Of a stretch of DNA of 23,336 nucleotides, positions 1 through 7,975 are shown in pieces. The stretch lies in assembly GCA_023433405.1 (NCBI GenBank), contig JAEZCT010000073.1, forward strand, positions 1-23,336. Reading direction: 5' to 3'. Positions within the stretch are counted from its first letter, which is position 1; each line of letters opens with the position of its first letter. The notes beneath the pieces were generated by a model. It did not search any database. It had not been told where the DNA came from and saw nothing but the letters and a program-made list of their open reading frames with translations. The DNA comes from Bacillota bacterium (GTDB lineage: Bacteria > Bacillota > Clostridia > Oscillospirales > Ruminococcaceae). A program made the position numbers and the translations under genes.

Positions 1-7
1 AGAAATT

Positions 8-98
8 TTTTAGCCAGACAAGGCGAAAAGCGCAGGAATACTTGCCGTATTCCGAGCATTTTCAACGCAGTATGGCGGAAAAATTGCCGTCTAAATGG
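8..98. repeat. Imperfect palindromic intergenic sequence
   Basis: A long imperfect inverted repeat. The core is GGAATAC (35-41), a 5-base loop and GTATTCC (47-53). It is flanked by partly complementary arms GCGAAAAGC / GCATTTTC and by outer arms AGAC(AA)GGC (16-24) with GCCGTCT (86-92). No ORF or recognisable RNA family is visible. The shape resembles dispersed palindromic intergenic repeats common in clostridial genomes, but only one copy is present here, so repeat status is inferred. Confidence 0.4.
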
Positions 99-153
99 TA
101 TTGCAAGCTATGAGAACAGGTTCTTAAATCCTTAAACTATTTACAGCAACCAA

Positions 154-187
154 ATAAGCCGGGGCTTGAAGGCAAGCCCCGGCTTAT
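154..187 (-). terminator. Strong hairpin downstream of mccA, probable terminator
   Basis: A perfect 15-bp inverted repeat, ATAAGCCGGGGCTTG / CAAGCCCCGGCTTAT, with a 4-base loop (169-172). It lies about 120 bp past the mccA stop codon and is the first strong hairpin after the cluster. On the minus strand it is followed only by a weak U-rich stretch (TTATTTGG), so termination is likely but not textbook. The stem is symmetrical, so it could also serve a plus-direction transcript from outside the window. From here to 305 I see only a degenerate trace of the dispersed repeat (ATTAGTATAAG on the minus strand near 184-194). Confidence 0.6.
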
Positions 188-305
188 ACTAATTTCTTCA
201 ATTGTTAAAAGTAAGCTTGCAAAATCAAAGGATAAACCGCGCGGCGGCAACACTCCACGCTGCCGTGTGTTTTTTTGTCTTTGCTCGAATTTATAAGAAG
301 CTGCG

Positions 306-1217
306 TTATTCGTACAGCTTCTTACTAAAGTACCGGTCACCCCGGTCGGGCAGAATGACCACCACATTGCCGGCCGTTAGCCTCTCACACAGCCTTAACG
401 CGGCAAAAACCGCCGCACCCGAGGAGGAACCCGCAAAGATACCCTCCCGCTTTGCCAACAGCCGTGCTCCGTCAAAGGCATTTTGGTCGTTTATCTTAAT
501 TACCTCATCCACAAGCGTGATGTCCATTGTTTCGGCAATAAAATCGTTGCCTATACCCTCTATGTCGTAGTCCGCGTGCTTTCCGCCCCCAATGGTGGAA
601 CCCACCGGGTCCGCAAGCACGCCGGTTACGCGGGGATTCTTCTCCTTTAGGTAACGCAGCACCCCGGTGTAAGTGCCGCCGCTGCCCGCACCCGCAACCA
701 CATAATCCACCTCGCCACCCAGCGCGTCGTAAATCTCCGGCCCTGTGGTTTCGTAGTGGGCAAGGGGGTTTGCGGGGTTTTCAAACTGCTTGAGCGATAC
801 CGCGTTGGGGATTGTCGCGCGCAGTTCCTCCGCCTTTTTCGCCGCGCCCAGCATACCGCCCTCCAGCGGTGTGTTAACAATCCTTGCGCCCAGTGCACGC
901 ATCAGCGTTTGCTTTTCCTGCGAAAACTTTTCCGGCACCACAAAGATGATGTCATAGCCGCGCCCCAGTGCCGCAAAGGCAACGCCAAGGCCAGTGTTAC
1001 CTGCTGTCGCCTCCACGATAGTGGCTCCGGGTGTGAGCAGCCCCTTTTCCTCCGCGTCGCGGAGCATATATTGCCCAATTCGATCCTTGACACTGCCCGA
1101 GGGGTTATAGAGCTCCAGCTTCGCAAACAGGGTAACCCCTTCCTTTACACCGAGCTGCCCGAGTTTTACAAGGGGGGTGCCGCCTATAAGCTCCTGCATA
1201 GAGTTATAATACTTCAT
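306..1217 (-). CDS. mccA: PLP-dependent O-acetylserine-type cystathionine beta-synthase / cysteine synthase (MccA-like)
   Basis: Fold-type II PLP enzyme of 303 residues, the usual CysK/MccA length without a C-terminal CBS domain. The PLP lysine is K44 in NPSGSVKDR, followed by the substrate loop EATAGNTG and the phosphate-binding GAGSGGT. The sequence EGIGNDFI and the phrase FENPANPLAHYETTGPEI resemble cystathionine beta-synthase/MccA more than plain CysK. In Bacillus and Clostridium, MccA joins homocysteine to O-acetylserine, giving cystathionine for the neighbouring lyase. An upstream in-frame GTG (1226) overlaps the mccB stop, but ATG 1217 is preceded by AGGGGTGAGG and is preferred. That leaves 5 bp between the genes, so they are probably translated together. 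A generic cysteine synthase role cannot be excluded. Confidence 0.85.
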   Translation of the reverse strand: MKYYNSMQELIGGTPLVKLGQLGVKEGVTLFAKLELYNPSGSVKDRIGQYMLRDAEEKGLLTPGATIVEATAGNTGLGVAFAALGRGYDIIFVVPEKFSQEKQTLMRALGARIVNTPLEGGMLGAAKKAEELRATIPNAVSLKQFENPANPLAHYETTGPEIYDALGGEVDYVVAGAGSGGTYTGVLRYLKEKNPRVTGVLADPVGSTIGGGKHADYDIEGIGNDFIAETMDITLVDEVIKINDQNAFDGARLLAKREGIFAGSSSGAAVFAALRLCERLTAGNVVVILPDRGDRYFSKKLYE

Positions 1218-1222
1218 GTGCC

Positions 1223-2383
1223 TCACCCCTTTGCGGACTCGATGGCTTGCTCGACGTCGTCAAGAATATCCCGCAAATGCTCAATGCCCACCGAAAGCCG
1301 AATCAGCCCGTCTGTAATGCCCACCCTTTTGCGGATATCCTCCGGAATGGAGGCGTGCGTCATGCTGGCAGGATGGCAGGCGAGCGATTCCACGCCGCCG
1401 AGGCTTTCGGCAAGGGCGACCAGCTTGAGAGAGGTAAAGAACTTGCGGTAATCATAGCCCGCAACCAGTTCAAACGAAATCATCGCTCCGCCGTTTTTTG
1501 CTTGCTTTTGATTCACCCCAAACCCGGGGTCGTCGGAAAGACCGGGATAATAGATGCGCCCAACCGCCGAGTTTTCCTTAAGCGCCCGGGCGACGGCCAG
1601 GGCGTTATCGGTGTGCCGGTCCATGCGCACGCCCAGTGTCTTAATGCCCCGGATGAGCAAAAAGGAATCAAACGGCTGAAGAATGCCACCCGTGGCGTTC
1701 TGGATAAAATGCAGGCGCTCGGCAAGCTCCTTATTGTTGACCACCACAAGCCCAGCAACCAGGTCGCTGTGCCCTCCCAGATACTTTGTGGCGCTGTGTA
1801 CGACAATATCCGCACCCAGCTCAATAGGGCGCTGGAGGTAAGGGGTCATAAAGGTGTTATCCACCACCGTCAGCACGCCGTGGCGTTTGGCAGCCGACGC
1901 AAGCGCGGCGATATCGGTGACGCTCATAAGCGGGTTAGCGGGGCTTTCCAGCAGTACCAGCTTTACCTCCTTGGTCAGCGCCGCCTCAAACAGCGCAAGG
2001 TCGGTGGTGTCCACAATTTCATAGGAGATACCGAAATGCCTGAATATCTTATCGAGTACACGGAAGGTGCCGCCGTAAACGTTACTGGAGATAATGACCC
2101 TATCACCCTGCGAAAGCAGGGTGAGCACGGCGGTAATTGCCGCCATTCCTGAGGCAAAAGCAAATCCCGCAAGGCCTCCCTCCAGCTCGGCGATGAGTTT
2201 TTCAAGCGCCTCTCTGGTTGGGTTGCCCGTGCGGGAGTATTCATAGCCCTTATGTACGCCAATATCGCTCTGTTGGTAGGTTGAGGTCTGATAGATGGGG
2301 ACGTTGACCGCACCGGTCGCCTGATCGACCGAGATGCCGCCGTGAATTAGCTGTGATTCAATCTGTCGCATTCGCATGTCCAT
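1223..2383 (-). CDS. mccB: Cystathionine gamma-lyase (Cys/Met-metabolism PLP enzyme)
   Basis: 386 residues, full length for the Cys/Met metabolism PLP-dependent family. Visible hallmarks are YSRTGNPTR (about 49-57), the PLP-phosphate region ASGMAA (77-82), VVDNTFMTP (173-181) and the Schiff-base lysine K200 in HSATKYLGGHSD. Members include cystathionine gamma-synthase, gamma-lyase, beta-lyase and methionine gamma-lyase, which are hard to separate by eye. Pairing with an MccA-like enzyme 5 bp downstream argues for gamma-lyase: cystathionine to cysteine, 2-oxobutyrate and ammonia. The mccB-mccA order matches the Clostridium acetobutylicum ubiG-mccBA arrangement. The start at 2383 follows AGGAGG by 11 bases. 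A CymR-like regulator lies 75 bp upstream. Confidence 0.85.
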   Translation of the reverse strand: MDMRMRQIESQLIHGGISVDQATGAVNVPIYQTSTYQQSDIGVHKGYEYSRTGNPTREALEKLIAELEGGLAGFAFASGMAAITAVLTLLSQGDRVIISSNVYGGTFRVLDKIFRHFGISYEIVDTTDLALFEAALTKEVKLVLLESPANPLMSVTDIAALASAAKRHGVLTVVDNTFMTPYLQRPIELGADIVVHSATKYLGGHSDLVAGLVVVNNKELAERLHFIQNATGGILQPFDSFLLIRGIKTLGVRMDRHTDNALAVARALKENSAVGRIYYPGLSDDPGFGVNQKQAKNGGAMISFELVAGYDYRKFFTSLKLVALAESLGGVESLACHPASMTHASIPEDIRKRVGITDGLIRLSVGIEHLRDILDDVEQAIESAKG

Positions 2384-2458
2384 TACGGGTAATTCCTCCT
2401 ACAAATTATTGATGGTTGCTGTTCGATCCTCCGGTCTCAATCGGTGCCTGAGGAAAAT

Positions 2459-2896
2459 TCATATTACATAATCGTTTGCAGACTGCTCCCGATACCGCTC
2501 CGTTAAATCCTCCAGCGTAACACTGTCCGCATAACGGTTAATGGCTTCGTGCAGACCGCGAAAGAAGCTGATGGCAACGCTGTCGTAAGCGCTGGGCTTC
2601 TGCCATGGGCTGACCGAAAGCTCCACGGAGGGTACCAGGCTGTCCTCAGTGGTGCGAAGTATTTCACCTACCGTATAGCGAGAGGGCGGCTTCACCAGCA
2701 TATAGCCGCCCCGTGAGCCGCGCACGCTAGTTAAAAGCCCCGCCTTGCACAGACCGCGCACAATCTGCTCCGAAAACTTAAGGGATATTTGCTGGTTTTC
2801 AGACAGACTGCGCAGTGATACATGACCCTCCTGATAACACATTGCAATTTCTATCATGATAATCAGCGCGTATCTGCCTTTGGATGTTATCTTCAT
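2459..2896 (-). CDS. Rrf2-family transcriptional regulator, CymR-like
   Basis: 145 residues, typical Rrf2 length. The N-terminal winged helix is clear: MKITSKGRYALIIMIE opening, then SLKFSEQIVRGLCKAGLL and the wing SVRGSRGGYML. IscR and NsrR carry three clustered cysteines after the wing to hold an iron-sulfur cluster. Here that segment (about residues 87-110) has none; the only cysteines are in AMCYQ and GLCKAG. The lack of ligands matches CymR, which senses sulfur status through the cysteine synthase complex and represses mccAB in Bacillus. Position next to mccBA supports the same role. ATG 2896 follows GGGAGG, 24 bp after the aminotransferase stop, so it is probably cotranscribed. Assignment to CymR rather than another cluster-free Rrf2 protein is inference. 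Confidence 0.8.
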   Translation of the reverse strand: MKITSKGRYALIIMIEIAMCYQEGHVSLRSLSENQQISLKFSEQIVRGLCKAGLLTSVRGSRGGYMLVKPPSRYTVGEILRTTEDSLVPSVELSVSPWQKPSAYDSVAISFFRGLHEAINRYADSVTLEDLTERYREQSANDYVI

Positions 2897-2920
2897 GGCA
2901 GCCTCCCGAAAATAGTTTTC

Positions 2921-4084
2921 CTATTTCTTCATTTTTGTCTTCATATGCTCAAGCCGGTTCAGCGCCTCGATGAGCGTATCGCTTTTCTTCGCGAAATGCA
3001 GTCGGATAAGATGGTTGACGCTCTCTTTAAAAAAGCTTGAGCCCGGCACCGCGCCTACTCCCACGTCACGCGCAAGCCGCTCGCAAAACTCAACGTCGCT
3101 TTCGCCGCCGAGCTCCGAAATATCCAGCAAGACGTAGTATGCGCCTTGGGGAGTGGTGTAGGGAATATCCAGACGGTCCAGCCCGCTTAAAAACAGGTCG
3201 CGCTTGTCGGTATACACCTTCCGGAGCTCCTCATAGTATTCCGCCCCAAAGCGAAGCCCTGTAACCGCCGCCTCTTGCAAGGGGGCGGCGGCGCCCACCG
3301 TCAGAAAATCATGCACCTTTCGCGCTACGTCGATAATCTGCGCGGGGGCGATAATGTAGCCAAGCCGCCAGCCGGTAATACAGTAGGTCTTGGAAAGCGA
3401 GCTGCATGAAATGGTTCGCTCGAACATACCCGGAAGCGACGAAATGTACACATGCTCGTGGGGGGCGTAAACAATATGCTCATACACCTCGTCGGTAATC
3501 ACAAAGGCGTCATATTTTATTGCGAGAGCCGCAATGGTCTCAAGCTCCTCCCGCGAAAATACCTTGCCGGTGGGGTTCGAGGGGTTGCACAGAATAAGCG
3601 CCTTTGCACCCTGCTTAAACGCCGCCTCCAGTTCCGCCGCATCAAAATCAAAGGCGGGGGGACGTAAGGGCACATAGATGGGCTGCGCGCCCGATAAAAT
3701 GGTATCCGCCCCGTAATTCTCGTAAAAGGGACTGAATACTATGACCTTGTCGCCGGGGTTTGTCACCGTCATCATCGCCGCCATCATGGCCTCGGTGCTG
3801 CCGCAGGTGACTACAATTTCGGTTGCGGGGTCAATCTTGCGCCCCATCAAGCGGGTTTGCTTCTCGGCAAGGGCGGCGCGAAAATTCTCGGCACCCCAGG
3901 TAATGGAATACTGGTGCGGTCCCGCAGCCGCCACCTCGGCAAGACGGTCAAGAATCGCCTTGGGCGGGTCGAAATCGGGAAAGCCCTGAGAAAGGTTCAC
4001 CGCTCCGTATTGGTTAGAGATCCGCGTCATCCTGCGAATCACCGAGTCGGTGAATGATGCTGTTCTATTTGATAATGCTGGCAT
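2921..4084 (-). CDS. Class I/II pyridoxal-phosphate aminotransferase
   Basis: 387 residues, fold-type I aminotransferase. Visible motifs are NLSQGFPDFDPP (30-41), the NPSNPTG loop (167-173), D198 in ITDEVYEH, the PLP lysine K232 in SSLSKTYCITGWRLGY, and the C-terminal carboxylate-binding arginine in IRLHF. The NLSQGFPDF opening is typical of the methionine / kynurenine-glutamine aminotransferase branch (YbdL, KAT), which handles methionine and aromatic amino acids. It interconverts an amino acid and its 2-oxoacid, the substrate class of the oxidoreductase encoded just upstream. ATG 4084 follows AAAGGAG. The 154-bp gap upstream is the widest below metI, so a separate promoter is possible. Substrate is not readable from sequence. 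Confidence 0.85.
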   Translation of the reverse strand: MPALSNRTASFTDSVIRRMTRISNQYGAVNLSQGFPDFDPPKAILDRLAEVAAAGPHQYSITWGAENFRAALAEKQTRLMGRKIDPATEIVVTCGSTEAMMAAMMTVTNPGDKVIVFSPFYENYGADTILSGAQPIYVPLRPPAFDFDAAELEAAFKQGAKALILCNPSNPTGKVFSREELETIAALAIKYDAFVITDEVYEHIVYAPHEHVYISSLPGMFERTISCSSLSKTYCITGWRLGYIIAPAQIIDVARKVHDFLTVGAAAPLQEAAVTGLRFGAEYYEELRKVYTDKRDLFLSGLDRLDIPYTTPQGAYYVLLDISELGGESDVEFCERLARDVGVGAVPGSSFFKESVNHLIRLHFAKKSDTLIEALNRLEHMKTKMKK

Positions 4085-4099
4085 TGTCTGCTCCTTTTT

Positions 4100-4240
4100 C
4101 CTTCACAGTATTAAGCGAATCTCCTCAAAGAGTAAAAAAACCCACCTGCTCTTTTCAATCGGATATCAGTATTTGGCCTACAAAGCAATGAAAAATAACG
4201 ATATAGAAACCATAAACAAAAGTCTATATTTACAGGACCT
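4100..4240 (-). repeat. Degenerate copy of the dispersed intergenic repeat
   Basis: Reading the minus strand, this gap between the ligase and aminotransferase genes contains CTTTTGTTTATGG, then CCGATTGAAAAGAG, then ACTCTTTGAGGAGATT ending in TTAATAC. These blocks resemble parts of the copies at 10511 and 13545 (CGATTxAAAAGAG, TTTATGGGT, ACTCTTxxTTGAGGAGATTAG), but in the opposite orientation and out of order. It may be a decayed or rearranged copy. The last block sits close to the aminotransferase ribosome binding site. Confidence 0.35.
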
Positions 4241-5567
4241 AGATGGAGTAGTTAATGGTTCTCTCGTCAATAAGCCGCTTTGCCTTATGGGTTGCCCGGG
4301 GCAGCTCGCCGTCCTTAAGCACCGTTACGGCACTTGGCTTTACGCCAATTCTCGCCTTGATGGCCGCCGAAACACGCTCCGCCAGCGCCTCATCGCTTTC
4401 GGTATTATTCTCGGATTTCTCAATCTCAACCTTATAACGCGCCGTATAATCTTTTTCAAATATACGGATGACATATTCCCCCGTTATTCCCGCAAGACCG
4501 CGGATAACATACTCCACGTCGCTTGGGAATACGTTAACCCCCGAGACGATGAACATATCGTCCTTCCTGCCCACGATGTAGATTCTGGTGTGCGTTCTGC
4601 CGCAGCCGCAGCGGTCTTTATTGATGTAGCCGATATCGCCGGTGCGAAAGCGAATCATGGGTCTTGCGTGCTTGCGCAGGGTTGTTAAAATCAGCTCACC
4701 GCGCTCGCCGGGGGGCAGTATCTCGCCGGTAGCGGGGTTAATAACCTCCACAAGAATATGATCCTCGGCAAGGTGCAGCCCGTCGTGCTCCTCGCACATA
4801 CCCGCGCAGGCACCGAAGATATCCGAGATGCCGTAAAAATCAAATACCTTTGCCCCCCATAGGCTCTCGATAGCCTCGCGGGTCGCCGAGATGGAGCCGC
4901 CCGCCTCTCCCGCGACAATAATCTTATCGATGGCAAGATCTTTAGCGGGGTCAATGCCGCTTTTTTTTGCAGTCTCGCCCAGATACCACGCGTAGGACGG
5001 CGTGGTCCAGATGATGGTGGGTCTAAACTCCTTAAGGATGAACAGCAGACGGTCGGAAGGCACCGTACCCGCCCAGATGCACAGGGCTCCAAGGTTCTGC
5101 GCGCCGATAACGTCGGGACCGCCCACAAACAGGGTAAAATTAAGGGCGTGAACATAGCGGTCGCTTTTACGCATACCCGCCGCGTAGAACAGGCGGCTTT
5201 CCGCCTCCTGCCACTCGTCAAAATCCTGTTTATTAAAGGGGCTTAAGGTCGGCACACCGGTGGAGCCGCTGGAGGCGGACACAAAGATCACATCATCCTC
5301 CGGCACCGCGCACATCTCGCCCAGCATACTGCCCACGCCCTGGGTTTCCCGCTCGGTGGTCTTATCCACAAAGGGGAACTTTTCAAGGTCGCAAAGGGTG
5401 TGAATATCCTCCGGTCTTACCCCCGCTTCATCAAAGGCACGCTTATAGTAAACGGAGTTTTCATAGGAAAACCTCACAATCTCCTTTAACGCCTCCAGCT
5501 GGTAGGCCTCTAAATCCTCCCTCGATATCGTCTCGAGTTTTTCGTCCCAGAACCGCTGCTCGCTCAT
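4239..5567 (-). CDS. paaK: Phenylacetate-CoA ligase family (AMP-forming acyl-CoA ligase)
   Basis: 442 residues, matching the PaaK family (about 430-440). The adenylation P-loop is SASSGSTGVPT. Later come DFYGISDIFGACAG (the YG-E core), RPMIRFRTGDI, and the hinge GRKDDMFIVSGVNVFPSDVE, all diagnostic of PaaK. The C-terminal catalytic-lysine region is ATHKAKRLIDER. The reaction is acid + ATP + CoA to acyl-CoA + AMP + PPi. ATG 5567 follows AAGGAGGAG; a longer in-frame extension would overlap the upstream beta-subunit gene and is unlikely. It is 35 bp behind the oxidoreductase beta gene, so acyl-CoA is probably shared between them. Acid specificity (phenylacetate, indoleacetate, branched or thioether acids) is unknown. 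Confidence 0.88.
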   Translation of the reverse strand: MSEQRFWDEKLETISREDLEAYQLEALKEIVRFSYENSVYYKRAFDEAGVRPEDIHTLCDLEKFPFVDKTTERETQGVGSMLGEMCAVPEDDVIFVSASSGSTGVPTLSPFNKQDFDEWQEAESRLFYAAGMRKSDRYVHALNFTLFVGGPDVIGAQNLGALCIWAGTVPSDRLLFILKEFRPTIIWTTPSYAWYLGETAKKSGIDPAKDLAIDKIIVAGEAGGSISATREAIESLWGAKVFDFYGISDIFGACAGMCEEHDGLHLAEDHILVEVINPATGEILPPGERGELILTTLRKHARPMIRFRTGDIGYINKDRCGCGRTHTRIYIVGRKDDMFIVSGVNVFPSDVEYVIRGLAGITGEYVIRIFEKDYTARYKVEIEKSENNTESDEALAERVSAAIKARIGVKPSAVTVLKDGELPRATHKAKRLIDERTINYSI

Positions 5568-5602
5568 GATGAACTCCTCCTTGGTTAAATGTTGTGAAGG
5601 AC

Positions 5603-6511
5603 TCAGACCGGCCGCTGTTGCCAGTGCTTGCGCATTAGCTCCCATTTATGGTCGCGCTGTGCGATAATGTTGGCAATATCGCCGTCCGAGAGGTGAGAAA
5701 AGCGCCCCTGCCCCTTGATATACATGCCGGCATCGGCAAATTGCACGGGGGGCTGGTTTAAATAGAAGGTGTCCTCCTCATATTCCGCAAGCGCCCAAAG
5801 CCCGCTGTCCACCATCGCCTTTGCGGACTCGATGGATTCATCGGTTTCTATGCCCCAGCCGGTGGGGCAGGGCGCCATTACATGAATGTACTTAAAGCCC
5901 TTGCGTTCCGATGCCTTTTGTACCTTTGCCATATAGTCGTTTATGTAACCGACGCTTGCGGTCGCCGCGTAAGCGGGCCCCGCCGCCGCCACAATCTCAA
6001 ACACGTTCTTTTTGCTTCTCAGGTTCCCGCCGGTTTTCTTGCCCGCAGGGGTGGTGGTGGTCTTAGCGCCCAGAGGGGTGAGCGAGCTTTTTTGAATGCC
6101 GGTGTTCATGTAGGCCTCGTTATCGTAACAGATGTAAAGGATGTTATCCCCCCGATCCACCGCGCCAAGAAGCGCCTGAATGCCGATATCCGCCGTGCCG
6201 CCGTCGCCCGCGAAGCCTACCGCCACGAAGTCCCTTACCCCCTTGGCGCGCAGCCCCGCCTCAATGCCGGTGAGCATGGAGGCCGTACCCGCAAAGGTGG
6301 AGATGATGGCGTTGTTGGCGAAGCACAGCTGGGGAAAGTTAAAGCCCACCGCCGACATACAGCCCGCCGGCAGCACCGTCACCGCCCGCTCTCCCAGCAC
6401 CTTGAGGGCAATGCGCACCGCCAGGCTGCCCGCGCAGCCGGCGCACGCCTTGTGACCGTAAAAGAACTCGTCATCCCGCAGGGTTTTCGCCGTTGGGTTA
6501 CTCAACCTCAT
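5603..6511 (-). CDS. 2-oxoacid:ferredoxin oxidoreductase, beta (thiamine-diphosphate) subunit
   Basis: 302 residues, the size of PorB/VorB. The TPP/magnesium motif is GDGGTADIG (102-110) with YDNEAYMNTG (129-138). Cysteines C23 and C26 (KACAGCAG), C51 (AGCMS) and C215 (APCPTGW) match the four ligands of the proximal 4Fe-4S cluster in pyruvate:ferredoxin oxidoreductase. The enzyme interconverts a 2-oxoacid plus CoA with acyl-CoA, CO2 and reduced ferredoxin. The ATG overlaps the alpha-subunit 3' end by 14 bases, implying coupled translation. The POR, VOR and phenylpyruvate-type enzymes share this plan, so the substrate is not assigned. Association with a ligase and aminotransferase argues against a simple housekeeping pyruvate enzyme. 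Confidence 0.88.
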   Translation of the reverse strand: MRLSNPTAKTLRDDEFFYGHKACAGCAGSLAVRIALKVLGERAVTVLPAGCMSAVGFNFPQLCFANNAIISTFAGTASMLTGIEAGLRAKGVRDFVAVGFAGDGGTADIGIQALLGAVDRGDNILYICYDNEAYMNTGIQKSSLTPLGAKTTTTPAGKKTGGNLRSKKNVFEIVAAAGPAYAATASVGYINDYMAKVQKASERKGFKYIHVMAPCPTGWGIETDESIESAKAMVDSGLWALAEYEEDTFYLNQPPVQFADAGMYIKGQGRFSHLSDGDIANIIAQRDHKWELMRKHWQQRPV

Positions 6512-7667
6512 TCACCGCCAATCCTATAAAATTCACCGGCTTGCCGCCGGTTTGCAGGTGGAAGTAAATGCTCTCTATGTTCTCGCGGGTAATATCCCGG
6601 CCGCCCAGTCCCCCAATGAAGTTGTAGGAGGGGAGAGAAAGCCCCGCCTTGTGCAGCGCGGAGTTAACGCCCGTATATACCGTCCCCTCGTTGCCAAAGG
6701 AGATGTCCTTTTCCAGCACACCAACCGCCCTGGCGTTTGTAAGGATTGCGGCAAGCTCCCGGTTTGGAAAGGGGCGCAGGTAGCGCAAACGCAGCACGCC
6801 CGCCCTCACACCCTGCTCGCGCAGCCCGTCGGCGGTCTCGCGGCAAAGCCCCGTAATGGAGCCTAGGGTGATGAGGATATAGTCCGCGTCCTCACAGCGA
6901 TAGGGCTCAATCAGCCCTGAATATTGTCTGCCAAACAGCTCGGCAAAGCGTTTCTCCGCCCGGGCAATGACTGGCACGGCATTTAACATGCCCATATGCT
7001 CCTTGACCTTAAATTCCATATTCAAGTCGGGCCCCACCGAAAAGCCCAGGTTTTTGGGGGACTCAAGGTCAAGCCTGTTTTCGGTCACAAAGGGGGGCAG
7101 ATAGGCATCCGCGTCCTCCTGCCCGGGTACGTCCACCAGCTCGTAGGTGTGGGTGAGGGCAAACCCGTCAAGGTTGACCATCACGGGGGTGGATACCTTG
7201 CTGTCCTCGGCGATATAAAAGCTCATGAGAGCAAGGTCAAGACTTTCCTGTGCAGTCTCGGCGTACACCTGAATCCATCCGCTGTCAAGCTGCGACAAAG
7301 AATCCCGCTGGTCGCCGTAGATGTTCCACGGCAGGGCGGTGGAGCGGTTTGCGTTCATCATTACGATGGGAAACCGCCCGCCCGACGCGTATGGCAGGCA
7401 TTCGGCCATGTATAAAAGCCCCTGTGAAGAGGTGGCGGTAAAGGTGCGCGCACCCACAGCACTTGCGCCCATGGCACAGGAAAGGGCGGAATGCTCCGAC
7501 TCCACATGGATAAATTCGCTGTCAAGCTCGCCGTTTGCCACCATCTCGGAGAGACGCTCCACCACGATGGTCTGGGGGGTGATGGGGTAGGCGGATATTA
7601 CGTCCGGCCTTGCGAGCGCCGCACCATAAGCAAACGCCTCATTGCCCGATAAGAATCGTTTTGCCAT
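6498..7667 (-). CDS. 2-oxoacid:ferredoxin oxidoreductase, alpha subunit
   Basis: 389 residues, typical of PorA/VorA subunits. Near the N-terminus it carries AYPITPQT (about 25-32), the family's conserved YPITP loop near the active site. SEHSALSCAMGASAVGARTFTATSSQGL follows in the pyrimidine-binding domain, given here only as its start ESEHSALSCAMGAS. The C-terminal half (ILITLGSITG..., GVLRLRYLRPFP) is the transketolase C-terminal-like domain. It forms the catalytic heterodimer with the beta subunit. The start ATG shares one base with the delta-subunit stop (TGATG), a tight translational coupling. The order gamma-delta-alpha-beta is common for four-subunit enzymes. Confidence 0.88.
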   Translation of the reverse strand: MAKRFLSGNEAFAYGAALARPDVISAYPITPQTIVVERLSEMVANGELDSEFIHVESEHSALSCAMGASAVGARTFTATSSQGLLYMAECLPYASGGRFPIVMMNANRSTALPWNIYGDQRDSLSQLDSGWIQVYAETAQESLDLALMSFYIAEDSKVSTPVMVNLDGFALTHTYELVDVPGQEDADAYLPPFVTENRLDLESPKNLGFSVGPDLNMEFKVKEHMGMLNAVPVIARAEKRFAELFGRQYSGLIEPYRCEDADYILITLGSITGLCRETADGLREQGVRAGVLRLRYLRPFPNRELAAILTNARAVGVLEKDISFGNEGTVYTGVNSALHKAGLSLPSYNFIGGLGGRDITRENIESIYFHLQTGGKPVNFIGLAVNEVE

Positions 7668-7975
7668 CAGCGTTCCGCCTCCATTTCTATCGCATTAACC
7701 TTGCAGGTCTTTACACAAATCGCGCAGCCCTTGCAAAAGTCGTAATCCACCGCCACCTTAGCGCCGTTCTCAGTTTTTAGAGTTTTGTAAATTACACCGT
7801 CGGGACAGTACAGGTAGCACTGCAAACAGCCGATACATTTTTCAAGGCTAATAACCGGTCGCACAGTGCGCCAGCCCGCGTTTTTGGTCACCAAATGCCC
7901 GGCCTCGTAATAGGTGCCGTCCGGCAGGTCGGAAAACTTCGTTGGTTTTTGAAAGGGTCTTAACGTAGGCTTCAT
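7667..7975 (-). CDS. 2-oxoacid:ferredoxin oxidoreductase, delta (2x 4Fe-4S) subunit
   Basis: 102 residues. Two classical 4Fe-4S motifs are visible: CIGCLQCYLYCP (about 47-58) and CKGCAICVKTCK (about 81-92). This is the bacterial-ferredoxin-like PorD/VorD subunit, which passes electrons from the beta-subunit cluster to external ferredoxin. The N-terminal 40 residues before the first motif are normal for PorD. The ATG overlaps the gamma stop (ATGA) and the stop overlaps the alpha start, so all subunits are translationally chained. Confidence 0.9.
   Translation of the reverse strand: MKPTLRPFQKPTKFSDLPDGTYYEAGHLVTKNAGWRTVRPVISLEKCIGCLQCYLYCPDGVIYKTLKTENGAKVAVDYDFCKGCAICVKTCKVNAIEMEAER

Noticed and set aside
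756..2152. Long plus-strand ORFs opposite mccA and mccB
   Set aside because: They are antisense shadows of genes with full family motifs, and have no domains or binding sites.
5882..6529. 215-codon plus-strand ORF opposite the beta subunit
   Set aside because: Antisense to a clear PorB-type gene; Arg/His-rich composition typical of shadow frames.
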